Shown here piece after piece: positions 26,390 through 35,232 of a DNA stretch of 62,432 bases (position 1 is the stretch's first letter; each line of letters opens with the position of its first letter). Below the pieces are notes generated by a model. That model had not been told where the DNA came from. It made no database searches and saw nothing but the letters and a program-made list of their open reading frames with translations. Both the position numbers and the translations under genes were made by a program. Origin of the DNA: Ktedonobacterales bacterium (GTDB lineage: Bacteria > Chloroflexota > Ktedonobacteria > Ktedonobacterales > Ktedonobacteraceae); assembly GCA_027451525.1 (NCBI GenBank), contig DAIDJF010000002.1, positions 113,851-176,282 on the forward strand. The letters run 5' to 3'.

Positions 26390-27822
26390 TCCTTCTTGTC
26401 GCTCTCTTCCGAGGAAGAGGCAGCATCCGATGAGTGCAACATACGCAAGAGACGAGCAGGAACACCGACAACCAGCGCATGCGGCGCAACATCCGTAGTG
26501 ACAACACTCCCTGCTCCTGTATACGCGCCTTCGCCAACAGTGACAGGTGCAATAAGAATGGTATCACATCCAATAAACGCTTCATTTTCAATGACTGTGC
26601 GGTGTTTTCGTTGTCCATCATAGTTGGATGTAATAGTGCCAGCAGCGATGTTGACATGTTCTCCAACTGTTGCATCGCCCAGATAGCTGAAATGATGCAT
26701 ATCGCTTTCGGAACCAAGATACGAATTTTTGATTTCCGCAAAGTTACCCATACGTACATTTTGTCCGAGGTGCGCCCCTGCACGGGTGTGGCTAAACGGT
26801 CCCATGCTCGCGCCATCTTCCAACGTCGATTGCTCTACAACCGAATTGCGGACAATGCAGCGGTTCCCAATGACCGACTGGTCAATTGTTGTGCCAGGTC
26901 CAATGCGGCAATCCTCTCCGATAACAGTCTGGCCTGTAATCATGGTAGAAGGCCAGATCACTGTATCCATGCCAATCTGTACCCCACGCTCGATATACGT
27001 GGTGTCAGGATCGACAATGGTCACACCGGCATACATATGTTGTTCTAAGATGCGCCGCCGGAGCAGTTTTTCCGCCTCAGCCAGTTGGACACGATTGTTA
27101 ATGCCAATCGTCTCATCTAGCGAGCCACGCACGGTAGCAACGACGTGTCCTTGTTGTGCCGCAATAGCAATCAGGTCTGTCAGATAATACTCACCGGAGG
27201 GATTGCGTGGCAGAGCTTGCAAAGCTGTCCACAGCCACGCGCGCGCGAAGCAGTAAATACCAGAATTGACTTCCCTAATCTGCTTCTGCTCTTCACTGGC
27301 GCGCTTCACTTCAACAATTTCACGGACGCGCCCATGAACGTCGCGCACAATGCGTCCAAAATCGGAGTCTGGCTCGGCATAGGCCGTTAGGAAGGTAATG
27401 GTTGCGTGTTGCGTGAGGTGTTCATGCAATACGCGCGCCAACACTTCGTTGCTGATCAGTGGCGTATCACCATAACAAACCAGGATAGTATCAGGCAACG
27501 GCTTCAGTTCTTCTACAACAGAGCGGGCCGCAAGAACAGCGTGACCTGTCCCTAATTGTTCAGTCTGATACGCATAGAGACAGCGTTCTGCGAAGGTTGC
27601 GCGAATCTGCTCGCTCTCATGCCCAACAACCACGATAGGACGATGGGTCTCTAGAGAGAGGGAAGAAGAAATCAGGGAAGTCGCGGTGGGGATAGTTTCG
27701 ACAGCATGTAACACATGCTCTAACAGCGGTATGCCCGCTAAGGGCTGCAATACCTTTGATAGCTTAGAGCGCATCCGTGTACCTTTGCCTGCTGCAAGCA
27801 CAACGGTAGCATATGTACTCAT
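26386..27822 (-). CDS. glmU: Bifunctional GlmU (GlcNAc-1-P uridyltransferase / GlcN-1-P acetyltransferase)
   Basis: Makes UDP-GlcNAc for cell-wall synthesis. The N-terminal pyrophosphorylase has LAAGKGTRMRSKLSKVL and YGDTPLIS; the C-terminal left-handed beta helix shows hexapeptide repeats and the acetyltransferase pattern around HFSYLGDATVGEHVNIAAGT and NYDG. 478 residues, full length. Neighbours downstream are the CBS protein and HMG-CoA lyase, tightly packed. tRNA-Gln lies 90 bases upstream on the same strand and could share its transcript. Confidence 0.97.
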   Translation of the reverse strand: MSTYATVVLAAGKGTRMRSKLSKVLQPLAGIPLLEHVLHAVETIPTATSLISSSLSLETHRPIVVVGHESEQIRATFAERCLYAYQTEQLGTGHAVLAARSVVEELKPLPDTILVCYGDTPLISNEVLARVLHEHLTQHATITFLTAYAEPDSDFGRIVRDVHGRVREIVEVKRASEEQKQIREVNSGIYCFARAWLWTALQALPRNPSGEYYLTDLIAIAAQQGHVVATVRGSLDETIGINNRVQLAEAEKLLRRRILEQHMYAGVTIVDPDTTYIERGVQIGMDTVIWPSTMITGQTVIGEDCRIGPGTTIDQSVIGNRCIVRNSVVEQSTLEDGASMGPFSHTRAGAHLGQNVRMGNFAEIKNSYLGSESDMHHFSYLGDATVGEHVNIAAGTITSNYDGQRKHRTVIENEAFIGCDTILIAPVTVGEGAYTGAGSVVTTDVAPHALVVGVPARLLRMLHSSDAASSSEESDKKE

Positions 27823-27912
27823 GATAAAATATACAAACCTTTTTCTGCTATTTTTAATATTGGGGATACAATAATGCGGATAGATGCTATGCGCATTACT
27901 ATATAGAGAAGA

Positions 27913-27987
27913 TGGCTCGGGTGCTAGGATTCGAACCTAGGAATAGCGGATCCAAAGTCCGCCGCCTTACCGCTTGGCCACACCCGA
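27913..27987 (-). tRNA. tRNA-Gln (anticodon TTG)
   Basis: On the minus strand: acceptor TCGGGTG pairs CACCCGA, the D arm contains AAGCGGTAAGGC, the anticodon stem is GCGGA/TCCGC with loop CTTTGGA (anticodon TTG at 27955-27953), and the T arm is CTAGG-TTCGAAT-CCTAG. The discriminator is G, and CCA is encoded. 75 bases with no variable-arm expansion. Confidence 0.97.
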
Positions 27988-28556
27988 ATGAATAGACACT
28001 ACAATTAAGAAGCTCCGTCGTGATACGCATGCGACTTGCATAAGTTTTGATAATACAGATCTCTACAATTCGTAGTCGCGCTCACGCACGGATAATATGA
28101 TACAGCATAGGCGGTGCTTTGTCAATACAAATTTTGCAATCTTTCCCTCCTTGCCATTACGAGGTGAGAACCCACTTGCGTTATGTGCTATACTATGAGG
28201 CAGAAAATCAAGGCCATCTTGATACAGTTGGAGATGCGTGTGAAGTATACCAAACAGTATTGTACCTGTCTTTACGTTCACGAAGGCAATGAACTTCGCG
28301 CTCTTGTGCAGTAACGCTGGCAACACAACAACAGCAAGTTGCCCATGCACGACAAGAGACGAAGGACATGGCTCAGCCCTTCGTGAACGTAAAGACATGC
28401 GCTTCAGCAGTTCACATGCAAGACTATCAATTCCGCATGTCCCTCGTCTGAGCTACATCTCTATACAATCCTTTTGTGCTAGAAGCAGTATCAACATACT
28501 TGCTCTGCTCAGCATTCAAGTACACATTTATGATCTCAACGAGAGGAACCTTGCTC
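27988..28556 (+). promoter_or_regulatory. cysS upstream region with long structured leader
   Basis: An extended -10 (TGTGCTATACT, TATACT at 28189-28194) predicts a cysS leader of about 355 bases. Inside it are two interleaved inverted repeats. The first is a perfect 20-bp pair at 28267-28286 and 28378-28397. The second is a 13/14-bp pair at 28357-28370 and 28436-28449. They cannot form one simple nested fold, so they are either alternative structures or a pseudoknot. The T-box antiterminator consensus was not found. A minus-strand reading frame across it (28063-28398) shows no ribosome site or protein character. Confidence 0.5.
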
Positions 28557-30044
28557 ATGCCTACAGAGAATAAAATACCTGTTTACCTGTATAATACGCT
28601 GACCCGCCGTAAAGAACTGTTTATCCCCTTGCATCCTCCGCGCGTGGGTATCTACTCTTGCGGCCCTACCGTCTATAAAGATATTCATATCGGCAACTTT
28701 CGCACCTTTGTCATGACCGACTGGCTACGGCGCATGCTCACCTATAATGGCTACGATGTCTATCTCGTGCGCAACATTACAGATGTAGGGCATTTACAAA
28801 ACGACACGGAGGAGAGTGGCGAAGACAAACTCGAACACGAAGCGCGCACAACTGGACGCTCAGCATACGAGATTGCGAATTACTATACCCAGCAATACAT
28901 GCGTGATGCCGACGAGATGAACATTCTACCACCTGATCTCAGTCCTAAGGCGACAGATCATATTCCTGAGATGATTGCGATGACCGAACAGCTTGTCGAG
29001 CGCGATCTGGCCTATATAAGAAATGGCAATGTGTACTATGATGTCAGCCATTTCTCAGGCTACGGCGCACTTTCTGGCAATACGGTTGAGCAGTTGCGGA
29101 CCGGTGGACACGGGCGTCAGCAGATGGAAATTGCCGATGACAAAGATGCGCCAGAGGATTTCGCGCTCTGGAAACATGGCGGACCAGAGCGTCAAATGAA
29201 CTGGTCAAGCCCGTGGGGAACCGGCTTCCCTGGCTGGCATATCGAATGCTCCGCGATGGCAACTAAATACCTGGGCGAGCAATTTGATATCCACACGGGC
29301 GGCATTGACCTGACCTTCCCTCACCATGAGGACGAAATCGCGCAGAGCGAAGGAGCGACAGGTAAACAGCCTGTGCGCTACTGGGTACATGGCGAATTTT
29401 TGGTGATTGGCAATCGCAAGATGAAGGTTGGCAATGCGCAGGAGGCTGATGATGATGAAACGCAAGAGCAAACAATCAAGATGTCACGCTCTAAGGGCAA
29501 CGTTATTCTGGTCAGCACATTGAAAGAACTGGGCATCGACCCAATGGCCTACCGCTACCTGCTGCTTACCGCCCACTATCGCTCTAAGCTCAATTTTAGC
29601 GATGAATCCATCATAGCAGCACAGAACGGCCTCAACAACCTGCGTGCCGACCTTGCCATATTGCCACGTGAAACATTCACCGAAGACACACCCTGGTCAG
29701 CCGAGGCAGAAGAGATGCGGACCGCATTTCAAAAGGCGATCAGCGATGATCTCGATATGCCTGTTGCGCTCAGTCTCACTCGCGAGGCTGCACGCAATAA
29801 TAAAATCGCGCCTGCTGAACGTTGGCGACTCGTCCTTGACTTCGATCGTGTACTTGGTCTGCGCCTGGATAGCGTTGAAGCCAGCACTCCGCGCGTCGTG
29901 AGCGAAGAGGTGCAAGCCCTGGTGCGCCAGCGCGACGAAGCGCGTAAAGCACGCAATTGGAAACTTTCCGACCAGTTACGTGACCAGATTCGCACGCTTG
30001 GCTTTGAGGTACGCGATACCGCGCAGGGAACCGAATTAGCTTAA
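28557..30044 (+). CDS. cysS: Cysteinyl-tRNA synthetase
   Basis: Charges tRNA-Cys. The zinc site begins at [17 protein letters not shown], which includes the HIGH-like [14 protein letters not shown] and [20 protein letters not shown] are diagnostic; KMSKS is KMSRSKGN. Between these lies a ~17-residue acidic insertion ([17 protein letters not shown]) just before KMSRSKGN. The ATG at 28557 has GAGAGG ten bases upstream; earlier in-frame codons are unsupported. About 495 residues. Confidence 0.97.
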   Translation: MPTENKIPVYLYNTLTRRKELFIPLHPPRVGIYSCGPTVYKDIHIGNFRTFVMTDWLRRMLTYNGYDVYLVRNITDVGHLQNDTEESGEDKLEHEARTTGRSAYEIANYYTQQYMRDADEMNILPPDLSPKATDHIPEMIAMTEQLVERDLAYIRNGNVYYDVSHFSGYGALSGNTVEQLRTGGHGRQQMEIADDKDAPEDFALWKHGGPERQMNWSSPWGTGFPGWHIECSAMATKYLGEQFDIHTGGIDLTFPHHEDEIAQSEGATGKQPVRYWVHGEFLVIGNRKMKVGNAQEADDDETQEQTIKMSRSKGNVILVSTLKELGIDPMAYRYLLLTAHYRSKLNFSDESIIAAQNGLNNLRADLAILPRETFTEDTPWSAEAEEMRTAFQKAISDDLDMPVALSLTREAARNNKIAPAERWRLVLDFDRVLGLRLDSVEASTPRVVSEEVQALVRQRDEARKARNWKLSDQLRDQIRTLGFEVRDTAQGTELA

Positions 30045-30067
30045 CAGCATCACGAAAGACGCCCCAT

Positions 30068-30105
30068 GTGATACTATCAGTATATATTCTGACTGATAGT
30101 ATCAC
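30068..30105 (+). terminator. 14-bp hairpin after cysS
   Basis: Perfect arms 30068-30081 and 30092-30105 with a 10-base loop, then TCTATTGTTT. It lies between cysS and the acylase; a weak terminator or attenuator. Confidence 0.55.
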
Positions 30106-30129
30106 TCTATTGTTTAAGGAGTACTCTTT

Positions 30130-32583
30130 ATGCCATCCTGGTGGAAACGCATTGCGCTCGCAACCGCAGCCGTCGCAGGCATTACAGGACTTGCAGGCGG
30201 TACTTACTATTTGCTTACACGCCGCCCATTATCAAAAAATGATGAAACGCTATATCTCACGGGCCTGCATGAACAGGTCGAGATTATCACTGATGCCTAT
30301 GGTGTGCCACATATCTATGCCAATAACGAAGATGACCTCTATTTTGCACAGGGCTATGTTCACGCACGCGAACGCCTCTGGCAGATGGAAATGAACCGCC
30401 GCCTGATCTCCGGTCGCTTATCCGAGATTGTTGGTTCCGTCGCCTTAGAGGTTGATCGTTTCAGTCGGCGTTTAGGGATGCATCGCTCTGCGACCGCGGA
30501 ACTACAACGTTTGCCAGCGCATGAACAGCGTGTACTGGAGGCCTATGCCAGAGGAGTGAATGTCTTTATCGAACGCAACAGCCATCGCTTGCCCATCGAG
30601 TTTACGCTCTTGCGCATTAAACCAGAACCGTGGCAGCCAGTTCATACAATTCAATGGGCGAAACTCATGGCATGGAATCTTGGCGGCAACTGGGAGACCG
30701 AGTTAATCCGCGCACGTCTGGTGGCACAGGTGGGTGTTGAGCGCGCAATGAAGCTAGAAGCGGGCTATGACCCGACACATCCGCTGATTATTCCGCCCGG
30801 CGTAGCCTATCAAGGTATCAACACCGGCTTACTAGAACAGTATCAGCAGATCAAACAGCTCAGCGGCTTTGGCATGATGGGAGCCAGCAATAACTGGGTT
30901 GTTGATGGCACAAAAAGTAACACAGGTGCCCCCATTCTCTGCAATGACCCGCATCTGGGGCAGGCGGCACCTTCGATCTGGTTCGAGTGCCACCTCGTCT
31001 CCGGCGATGTGGATGTCGTCGGCGTGAGTTTTCCAGGCAGTCCTGGCATTATCATTGGACACAACCAACATATTGCCTGGGGTGTCACAAACGCTATCTC
31101 CGATGTCGAAGACCTGTACATTGAGAAGTTCAATCCCGACAACCCACACCAGTATGAATATCAGGGTACATGGGAAGACGCTCAAATTGTGCGCGAGGAG
31201 ATTGTCGTTAAGGGCGTCAAAGAGCCTGTTGTGGAAGAGGTTCGTATCACTCGTCATGGTCCTATTCTCACCCATATGCCACCACTGACGTCCGCTCATC
31301 AAGCGAGTGAGAACGCACCAGAACTTCCTCTTGCCATACGTTGGGTTGGACTCGACCAATGCAAAATCATCTCTTCGATCTTCAAGCTTAATCGAGCCAC
31401 GAATTGGGAAGAATTTCGCACTGCTATGCGCGATTGGGACATCCCGCCACAAAACGTTGTGTATGCCGACCGCAACGGTAATATCGGCTATATCATGGCG
31501 GGTGCGATCCCCATTCGCGCACACGGACAGGGCTTACTGCCATCACCGGGCTGGACAGGTGACTACGAATGGATTGGACAGATCCCCTTCGAGGAACTGC
31601 CACAAATCTACAACCCCGAACAACATTTTATCGTTACGGCCAATAACCGCGTTATTGATGATAACTATCCTCACTACATCACGCATGAATGGCTTAATGG
31701 CTATCGCGCCCAACGTATTCGCGACCTTTTAACCCAAAAAGAGCACCTCTCGCTGGCGGACATGGCAACAATTCAAGCCGACCAATACGCGCTACCGGCC
31801 CGTGCTATCGTTCCTCACATGTTACGTATTGCCGCCAAGACAGAGCTAGCTAGTGCTGCGCAACGGATATTGGGTGAGTGGGACTATGTGTTGTCGCCAG
31901 AGAGTGTCGGCGCAACACTGTACACGACCTTTTTACGCAAACTCGAATATATTGTTTTCAGTGCTGTATTGGGAAGTGATCAGACATTTATCTACAACTA
32001 TCTAGGGGTAGGGGACAATATTCTCGCCCCACAAAATGGCTATGCCAGTCGTAGCAAACCGCTCCTGATCCGCTTGCTCAATGAACAAGATGATAGCTGG
32101 TTCGCGACCTCAGAGATTGCTAATGGCCCGAAAAATTGGCATGATGCGCTGGAAGTGACACTACAGGCAACGCTGGAAGAGCTGCAAGAACGGTTGGGCA
32201 ACGATATAACACGCTGGGAGTATGGAGCCGTCCATAAGATGAGCTACAACCACCCATTAGGAGCTATCAAACCGTTAGACCGACTCTTTAATCGCGGACC
32301 GTTCCCCGTGGGAGGCGACATTGATACGGTCAACATGGGCGCATCAATGGCAAACGCACCTGAAACCGTCATTACCGTTCCCTCATTCCGGCAGATTGTC
32401 GATCTGGCGAACCTGCGTAATTCGCTGTCCATCCATGCCCCAGGGCAATCTGGACACCCTGCCAGCCACCACTATGACGATTTTATTCCTCTCTGGCGCG
32501 CGGTAAAACATCATCCCATGCTTTTTGAACGCGCAGCCATCGAGAACAACGCAGAGGGAATGCTTCTTATGTATCCAAATTAG
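30130..32583 (+). CDS. Penicillin-acylase-family Ntn hydrolase
   Basis: Extracytoplasmic amidase made as one chain and cut autocatalytically into alpha and beta subunits. Substrates in this family range from penicillins to N-acyl-homoserine lactones; the sequence does not decide. An N-terminal membrane or signal segment (ATAAVAGITGLAGGTYYLL) precedes the alpha region (ITDAYGVPHIYANNEDDLYFAQGYVHARERLWQME). The predicted nucleophile is Ser253 in GASNNWVVDG, with Ala before it where Gly is usual. NDPHLG and GVTNAISDVEDLY follow. 817 residues, full length. TAAGGAG lies before the ATG. It is followed by two hairpins. Confidence 0.92.
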   Translation: MPSWWKRIALATAAVAGITGLAGGTYYLLTRRPLSKNDETLYLTGLHEQVEIITDAYGVPHIYANNEDDLYFAQGYVHARERLWQMEMNRRLISGRLSEIVGSVALEVDRFSRRLGMHRSATAELQRLPAHEQRVLEAYARGVNVFIERNSHRLPIEFTLLRIKPEPWQPVHTIQWAKLMAWNLGGNWETELIRARLVAQVGVERAMKLEAGYDPTHPLIIPPGVAYQGINTGLLEQYQQIKQLSGFGMMGASNNWVVDGTKSNTGAPILCNDPHLGQAAPSIWFECHLVSGDVDVVGVSFPGSPGIIIGHNQHIAWGVTNAISDVEDLYIEKFNPDNPHQYEYQGTWEDAQIVREEIVVKGVKEPVVEEVRITRHGPILTHMPPLTSAHQASENAPELPLAIRWVGLDQCKIISSIFKLNRATNWEEFRTAMRDWDIPPQNVVYADRNGNIGYIMAGAIPIRAHGQGLLPSPGWTGDYEWIGQIPFEELPQIYNPEQHFIVTANNRVIDDNYPHYITHEWLNGYRAQRIRDLLTQKEHLSLADMATIQADQYALPARAIVPHMLRIAAKTELASAAQRILGEWDYVLSPESVGATLYTTFLRKLEYIVFSAVLGSDQTFIYNYLGVGDNILAPQNGYASRSKPLLIRLLNEQDDSWFATSEIANGPKNWHDALEVTLQATLEELQERLGNDITRWEYGAVHKMSYNHPLGAIKPLDRLFNRGPFPVGGDIDTVNMGASMANAPETVITVPSFRQIVDLANLRNSLSIHAPGQSGHPASHHYDDFIPLWRAVKHHPMLFERAAIENNAEGMLLMYPN

Positions 32584-32650
32584 CCTTGACAAAAATTTTA
32601 CACATCCTAGAGGTTTTTCTGATATATAAGTGGTATACTCCTTATACATT

Positions 32651-32737
32651 AGTAATGGAGTGAGTCACAGGCTCCATTACTATGCATCGGTGAAAGTGCG
32701 TGCGAAGAGGCCTAGATTCGCACGCACCACGCTTTTT
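32651..32737 (+). terminator. Two tandem hairpins after the acylase
   Basis: Hairpin one: 10-bp arms 32651-32660 and 32672-32681. Hairpin two: 11-bp arms 32696-32706 and 32717-32727, followed after five bases by TTTTT. The second is a likely terminator. The first could be an upstream stabiliser, or the pair could be a small RNA, since TATACT occurs just before at 32634. Confidence 0.6.
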
Positions 32738-32868
32738 CCTCACTTTCCCCATCTCCAGCATCTCATTAATACGTTTTTAACGTCATTGTGCTATACATAG
32801 GTGAGTAAAACGAAGTCAAGCATAAGAGGATATCATTCCTCAAGACACAATTTCATGTAGGAGTTGTC

Positions 32869-34053
32869 ATGACACCATATAAAAGCATACAACCAACGCC
32901 AATTCCCGGATGGGTACTACTACCTATGCGACTCTTCCTCGGCGTTACGTTTGTTTATGCTGGTATCCAAAAATTCATGGATCCACAATTTTTTAATCCG
33001 AAAGCAACGGGCTATATTGGCAGACAAATTATCGGTTTTGCAGCCAGTTCCCCACTTCACAGCTTTCTTCTCATTGCAGCACAACATGCCCGTCTCTTTG
33101 GTCTCATGACCGCCTATGGCGAGATTGCAATCGGGTTGGGCATTCTCTTTGGATTTCTATTCCGTCCCGCCGCCTTTTTTGGTATGCTTATCAGTTTACT
33201 TTTTTTCCTTTCCGCCACATGGCGCGTCTATCCCTACTTCTATGGTTCTGATATCGTCTTCACTGTCTGCTGGCTCACAATGGTGATAAATGGCCCGCTT
33301 AATACCGGATTACCAACGCTGGACGAGTGGTTAACAATTACTACACTTTCCCAAGTCTCACCCCAGCAGCAACAACAACTCACACCGGCTTTCGCCATCC
33401 TGCTCGGCACAACAAGTTTGGCCCCTGAAGTCGCGCCCGCACTCGCAACTCCAGCCACAACAGGAACAACAAAACAAACTGCACGCCAGCAACAGCAGCA
33501 GCAACAACAACGCCGCTATAGCACCATACAACGCGCCAAAGATAACCGCCGCAATTTTCTCTCAGGCGTCTTCACAGGCGGTGCAACCATACTTGGACTG
33601 TTTACACTCGGGTATGCAATTAACCGCTTCTTCTCATCTACCGATGATTCAAGTACTGTTACTACTCCTGGCAGCTCGTCCGCCAGCACGGCTGGAAGCG
33701 CATCCAGCACAACGACTACTACCAGCACAACACCAGGTACAACCAGTGCAATTGCGCAAGTTAGTGCCGTCCCCACCAACAGCGCAACAACCTTTACAAT
33801 CCCGTCTAGCGGTGACCCAGGTGTACTCGTACATCTGAATAATGGTCAATTTGTCGCCTATGACGCCCTCTGCACACATGCAGGCTGCCAGGTCAGTTAT
33901 GATCCCAGTAGCCAACTCTTGCTCTGCCCCTGCCACGGCGCGGCTTTCGACCCCTCAAAAAATGCTGCGGTCGTCAATCCACCCGCTCCAACACCGCTGA
34001 CGGCTGTCTCCATCCATGTAGACAGTGCAACAGGCGCAATCACACTGGCATAA
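32869..34053 (+). CDS. DoxX-like membrane domain fused through a Tat-type segment to a Rieske iron-sulfur domain
   Basis: Predicted membrane redox protein. Residues ~15-145 are a DoxX/TQO-type domain with about four membrane segments (RLFLGVTFVYAGIQKFMDP, then EIAIGLGILFGFLFRP). Residues ~165-220 form a Gln-rich linker with a run of eight Gln. R227-R228-N-F-L starts a twin-arginine-like fifth membrane segment (GATILGLFTLGYAI). A Ser/Thr-rich spacer of about 45 residues leads to a Rieske domain: C335-T-H337, with partner C353-P-C355-H356, and the disulfide pair C340/C355. All four cluster ligands are present. It would place the 2Fe-2S cluster outside the membrane. Electron source and acceptor are unknown. 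Confidence 0.9.
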   Translation: MTPYKSIQPTPIPGWVLLPMRLFLGVTFVYAGIQKFMDPQFFNPKATGYIGRQIIGFAASSPLHSFLLIAAQHARLFGLMTAYGEIAIGLGILFGFLFRPAAFFGMLISLLFFLSATWRVYPYFYGSDIVFTVCWLTMVINGPLNTGLPTLDEWLTITTLSQVSPQQQQQLTPAFAILLGTTSLAPEVAPALATPATTGTTKQTARQQQQQQQQRRYSTIQRAKDNRRNFLSGVFTGGATILGLFTLGYAINRFFSSTDDSSTVTTPGSSSASTAGSASSTTTTTSTTPGTTSAIAQVSAVPTNSATTFTIPSSGDPGVLVHLNNGQFVAYDALCTHAGCQVSYDPSSQLLLCPCHGAAFDPSKNAAVVNPPAPTPLTAVSIHVDSATGAITLA

Positions 34054-34089
34054 GATTAAGATACACGACACGAGACAAGAACTGCTGTC

Positions 34090-34153
34090 TTGGCATACCA
34101 AGGGAGAGAGAACTAAGTGTAAGGCTTTAGTTCTCTCTCCCTTGGTATGCCAA
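34090..34153. repeat. 27-bp perfect inverted repeat
   Basis: Arms 34090-34116 and 34127-34153 are exact complements with a 10-base loop. It lies between the Rieske fusion and the repressor gene, both on the plus strand. It ends in AAAA rather than T, so it is not a classical terminator on the plus strand. Confidence 0.8.
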
Positions 34154-34187
34154 AAATTCATGCCCAACAATTCGTGGGCCGTTTCTC

Positions 34188-34239
34188 TTGACAAGCCCAT
34201 AACAAAAAGCTATACTGTGATATAGCAAATAGTTATTTG
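34188..34239 (+). promoter_or_regulatory. Consensus promoter with two operator-like palindromes for the XRE gene
   Basis: TTGACA (34188-34193), a 17-base spacer and TATACT (34211-34216). GCTATA...TATAGC (34209-34226) covers the -10, and CAAATA-GT-TATTTG (34226-34239) follows directly. The arrangement suggests that the encoded repressor binds its own promoter. Confidence 0.7.
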
Positions 34240-34249
34240 AGGTGGAAAG

Positions 34250-34750
34250 ATGAATCTCGGCGAGAAAATTAAACATTTGCGTGAAGTCGAAGGCGATCTA
34301 CGGGGGCTACAACGCCCTATGACGCAAACAGAAGTCGTAAAGGCCATGCAGGAAGAATTGAATGAAAGTGTTAGCCAGGCGTACCTCTCGCAGCTAGAGG
34401 GGAATAAACGGCTGCATTTAACGGCATCTACACGCGACCTTTTGGCTCGCTTTTTTAAGGTTCATCCAGGCTATCTTGTCAGCGATCCACCAGACTATAG
34501 CACTGACCTGATAACTGATGTCGCGCAAGAAACAGACCGCTTAGTGACCTGGTTAAGCGCGAGTGCGGAAGAGTGGTATGCCGAGCCAACACTCTCAGAT
34601 CTTTTGTCGTTGCTTGCTGAGAAAGAGCAACCACGCCGTTATCTAGCAACATTTCGTGATCTTGCCAGTATGCCGATTGATGAGCTTGAAAAGATCGTTC
34701 AGACCATCCTGCAATACCACGATCAACAGAATGGTTATGAGCATAATTGA
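34250..34750 (+). CDS. XRE-family transcriptional regulator
   Basis: A 166-residue DNA-binding protein. The N-terminal helix-turn-helix reads MTQTEVVKAMQEELNESVSQAYLSQLEGNKRLHLTASTRDLLARFF, with an insertion between the first two helices. The C-terminal ~90 residues are helical and acidic, without a known ligand fold. GAGGTGG lies before the ATG. The gene sits next to the membrane-maintenance operon and behind a promoter with two palindromes; autoregulation is inferred and control of the next operon is possible. Confidence 0.88.
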   Translation: MNLGEKIKHLREVEGDLRGLQRPMTQTEVVKAMQEELNESVSQAYLSQLEGNKRLHLTASTRDLLARFFKVHPGYLVSDPPDYSTDLITDVAQETDRLVTWLSASAEEWYAEPTLSDLLSLLAEKEQPRRYLATFRDLASMPIDELEKIVQTILQYHDQQNGYEHN

Positions 34751-34896
34751 ACTGCGCTATAGCGTTCCCTTTGGATTTGGATTTTTATCAGTATATTACG
34801 TCCCTATAGATGATTCCGTCTGAGAGATACAGCGAATCATAACACGATACATCAGGGATATTTCCCTGTAGAACGAAGGAATAAGAGAGGTTATAT

Positions 34897-35232
34897 ATGT
34901 CACAGAGTCAGCAGGAACTGAGCTACAGGAGGATTGCCGTGCGGCTAAGACGAAGCTCGGTTCTGCAACGCTATCCTGTTCTGGCTCCCTGTCTCTTGTT
35001 ATCAGGTTCTATTGGTTTGGGTATTGCCAGTTTTTTCTCGGATGCGCTATTTCCAGTGCTCGCATTCATTGGAATACCCACAACACTATTCTGTTTATCG
35101 CTCGCTTGTATCTTCGGGATTGTTGGTGTGCTGGTCGGCATTATCACTGTGATTGAGCATGCTGATCACGCAGCATTTCAAGCTACCGCAATTTCACAGC
35201 GGAAGGAGCATGGTTATGCCAATCGAAACTGA
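34897..35232 (+). CDS. Small membrane protein, function unknown
   Basis: 111 residues with two hydrophobic segments (about 27-50 and 53-84: CLLLSGSIGLGIASFF and LCLSLACIFGIVGVLVGIITVI) and basic ends. AAGAGAGG precedes the ATG. Its 3' end overlaps the NfeD-like gene by 17 bases, so the two are translationally coupled. No family was recognised. As the first gene of the NfeD-flotillin-PspA run it may be a membrane partner of that system. Confidence 0.72.
   Translation: MSQSQQELSYRRIAVRLRRSSVLQRYPVLAPCLLLSGSIGLGIASFFSDALFPVLAFIGIPTTLFCLSLACIFGIVGVLVGIITVIEHADHAAFQATAISQRKEHGYANRN

Noticed and set aside
28063..28398. A 111-residue minus-strand reading frame opposite the cysS leader
   Set aside because: No start signal, no recognisable features, and it overlaps the inverted repeats that explain the region better.
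28189..28556. T-box riboswitch before cysS
   Set aside because: No antiterminator consensus and no terminator with T-run before the start codon were found.
34090..34153. Inverted repeat as a mobile-element end
   Set aside because: No transposase, target duplication or second copy is present; the arms form one hairpin with a 10-base loop.
34741..34896. Sigma-54 type -24/-12 promoter before the membrane-maintenance operon, which would link it to the rpoN gene
   Set aside because: No GG/GC pair with correct spacing was found there, nor convincingly elsewhere in the intergenic regions.
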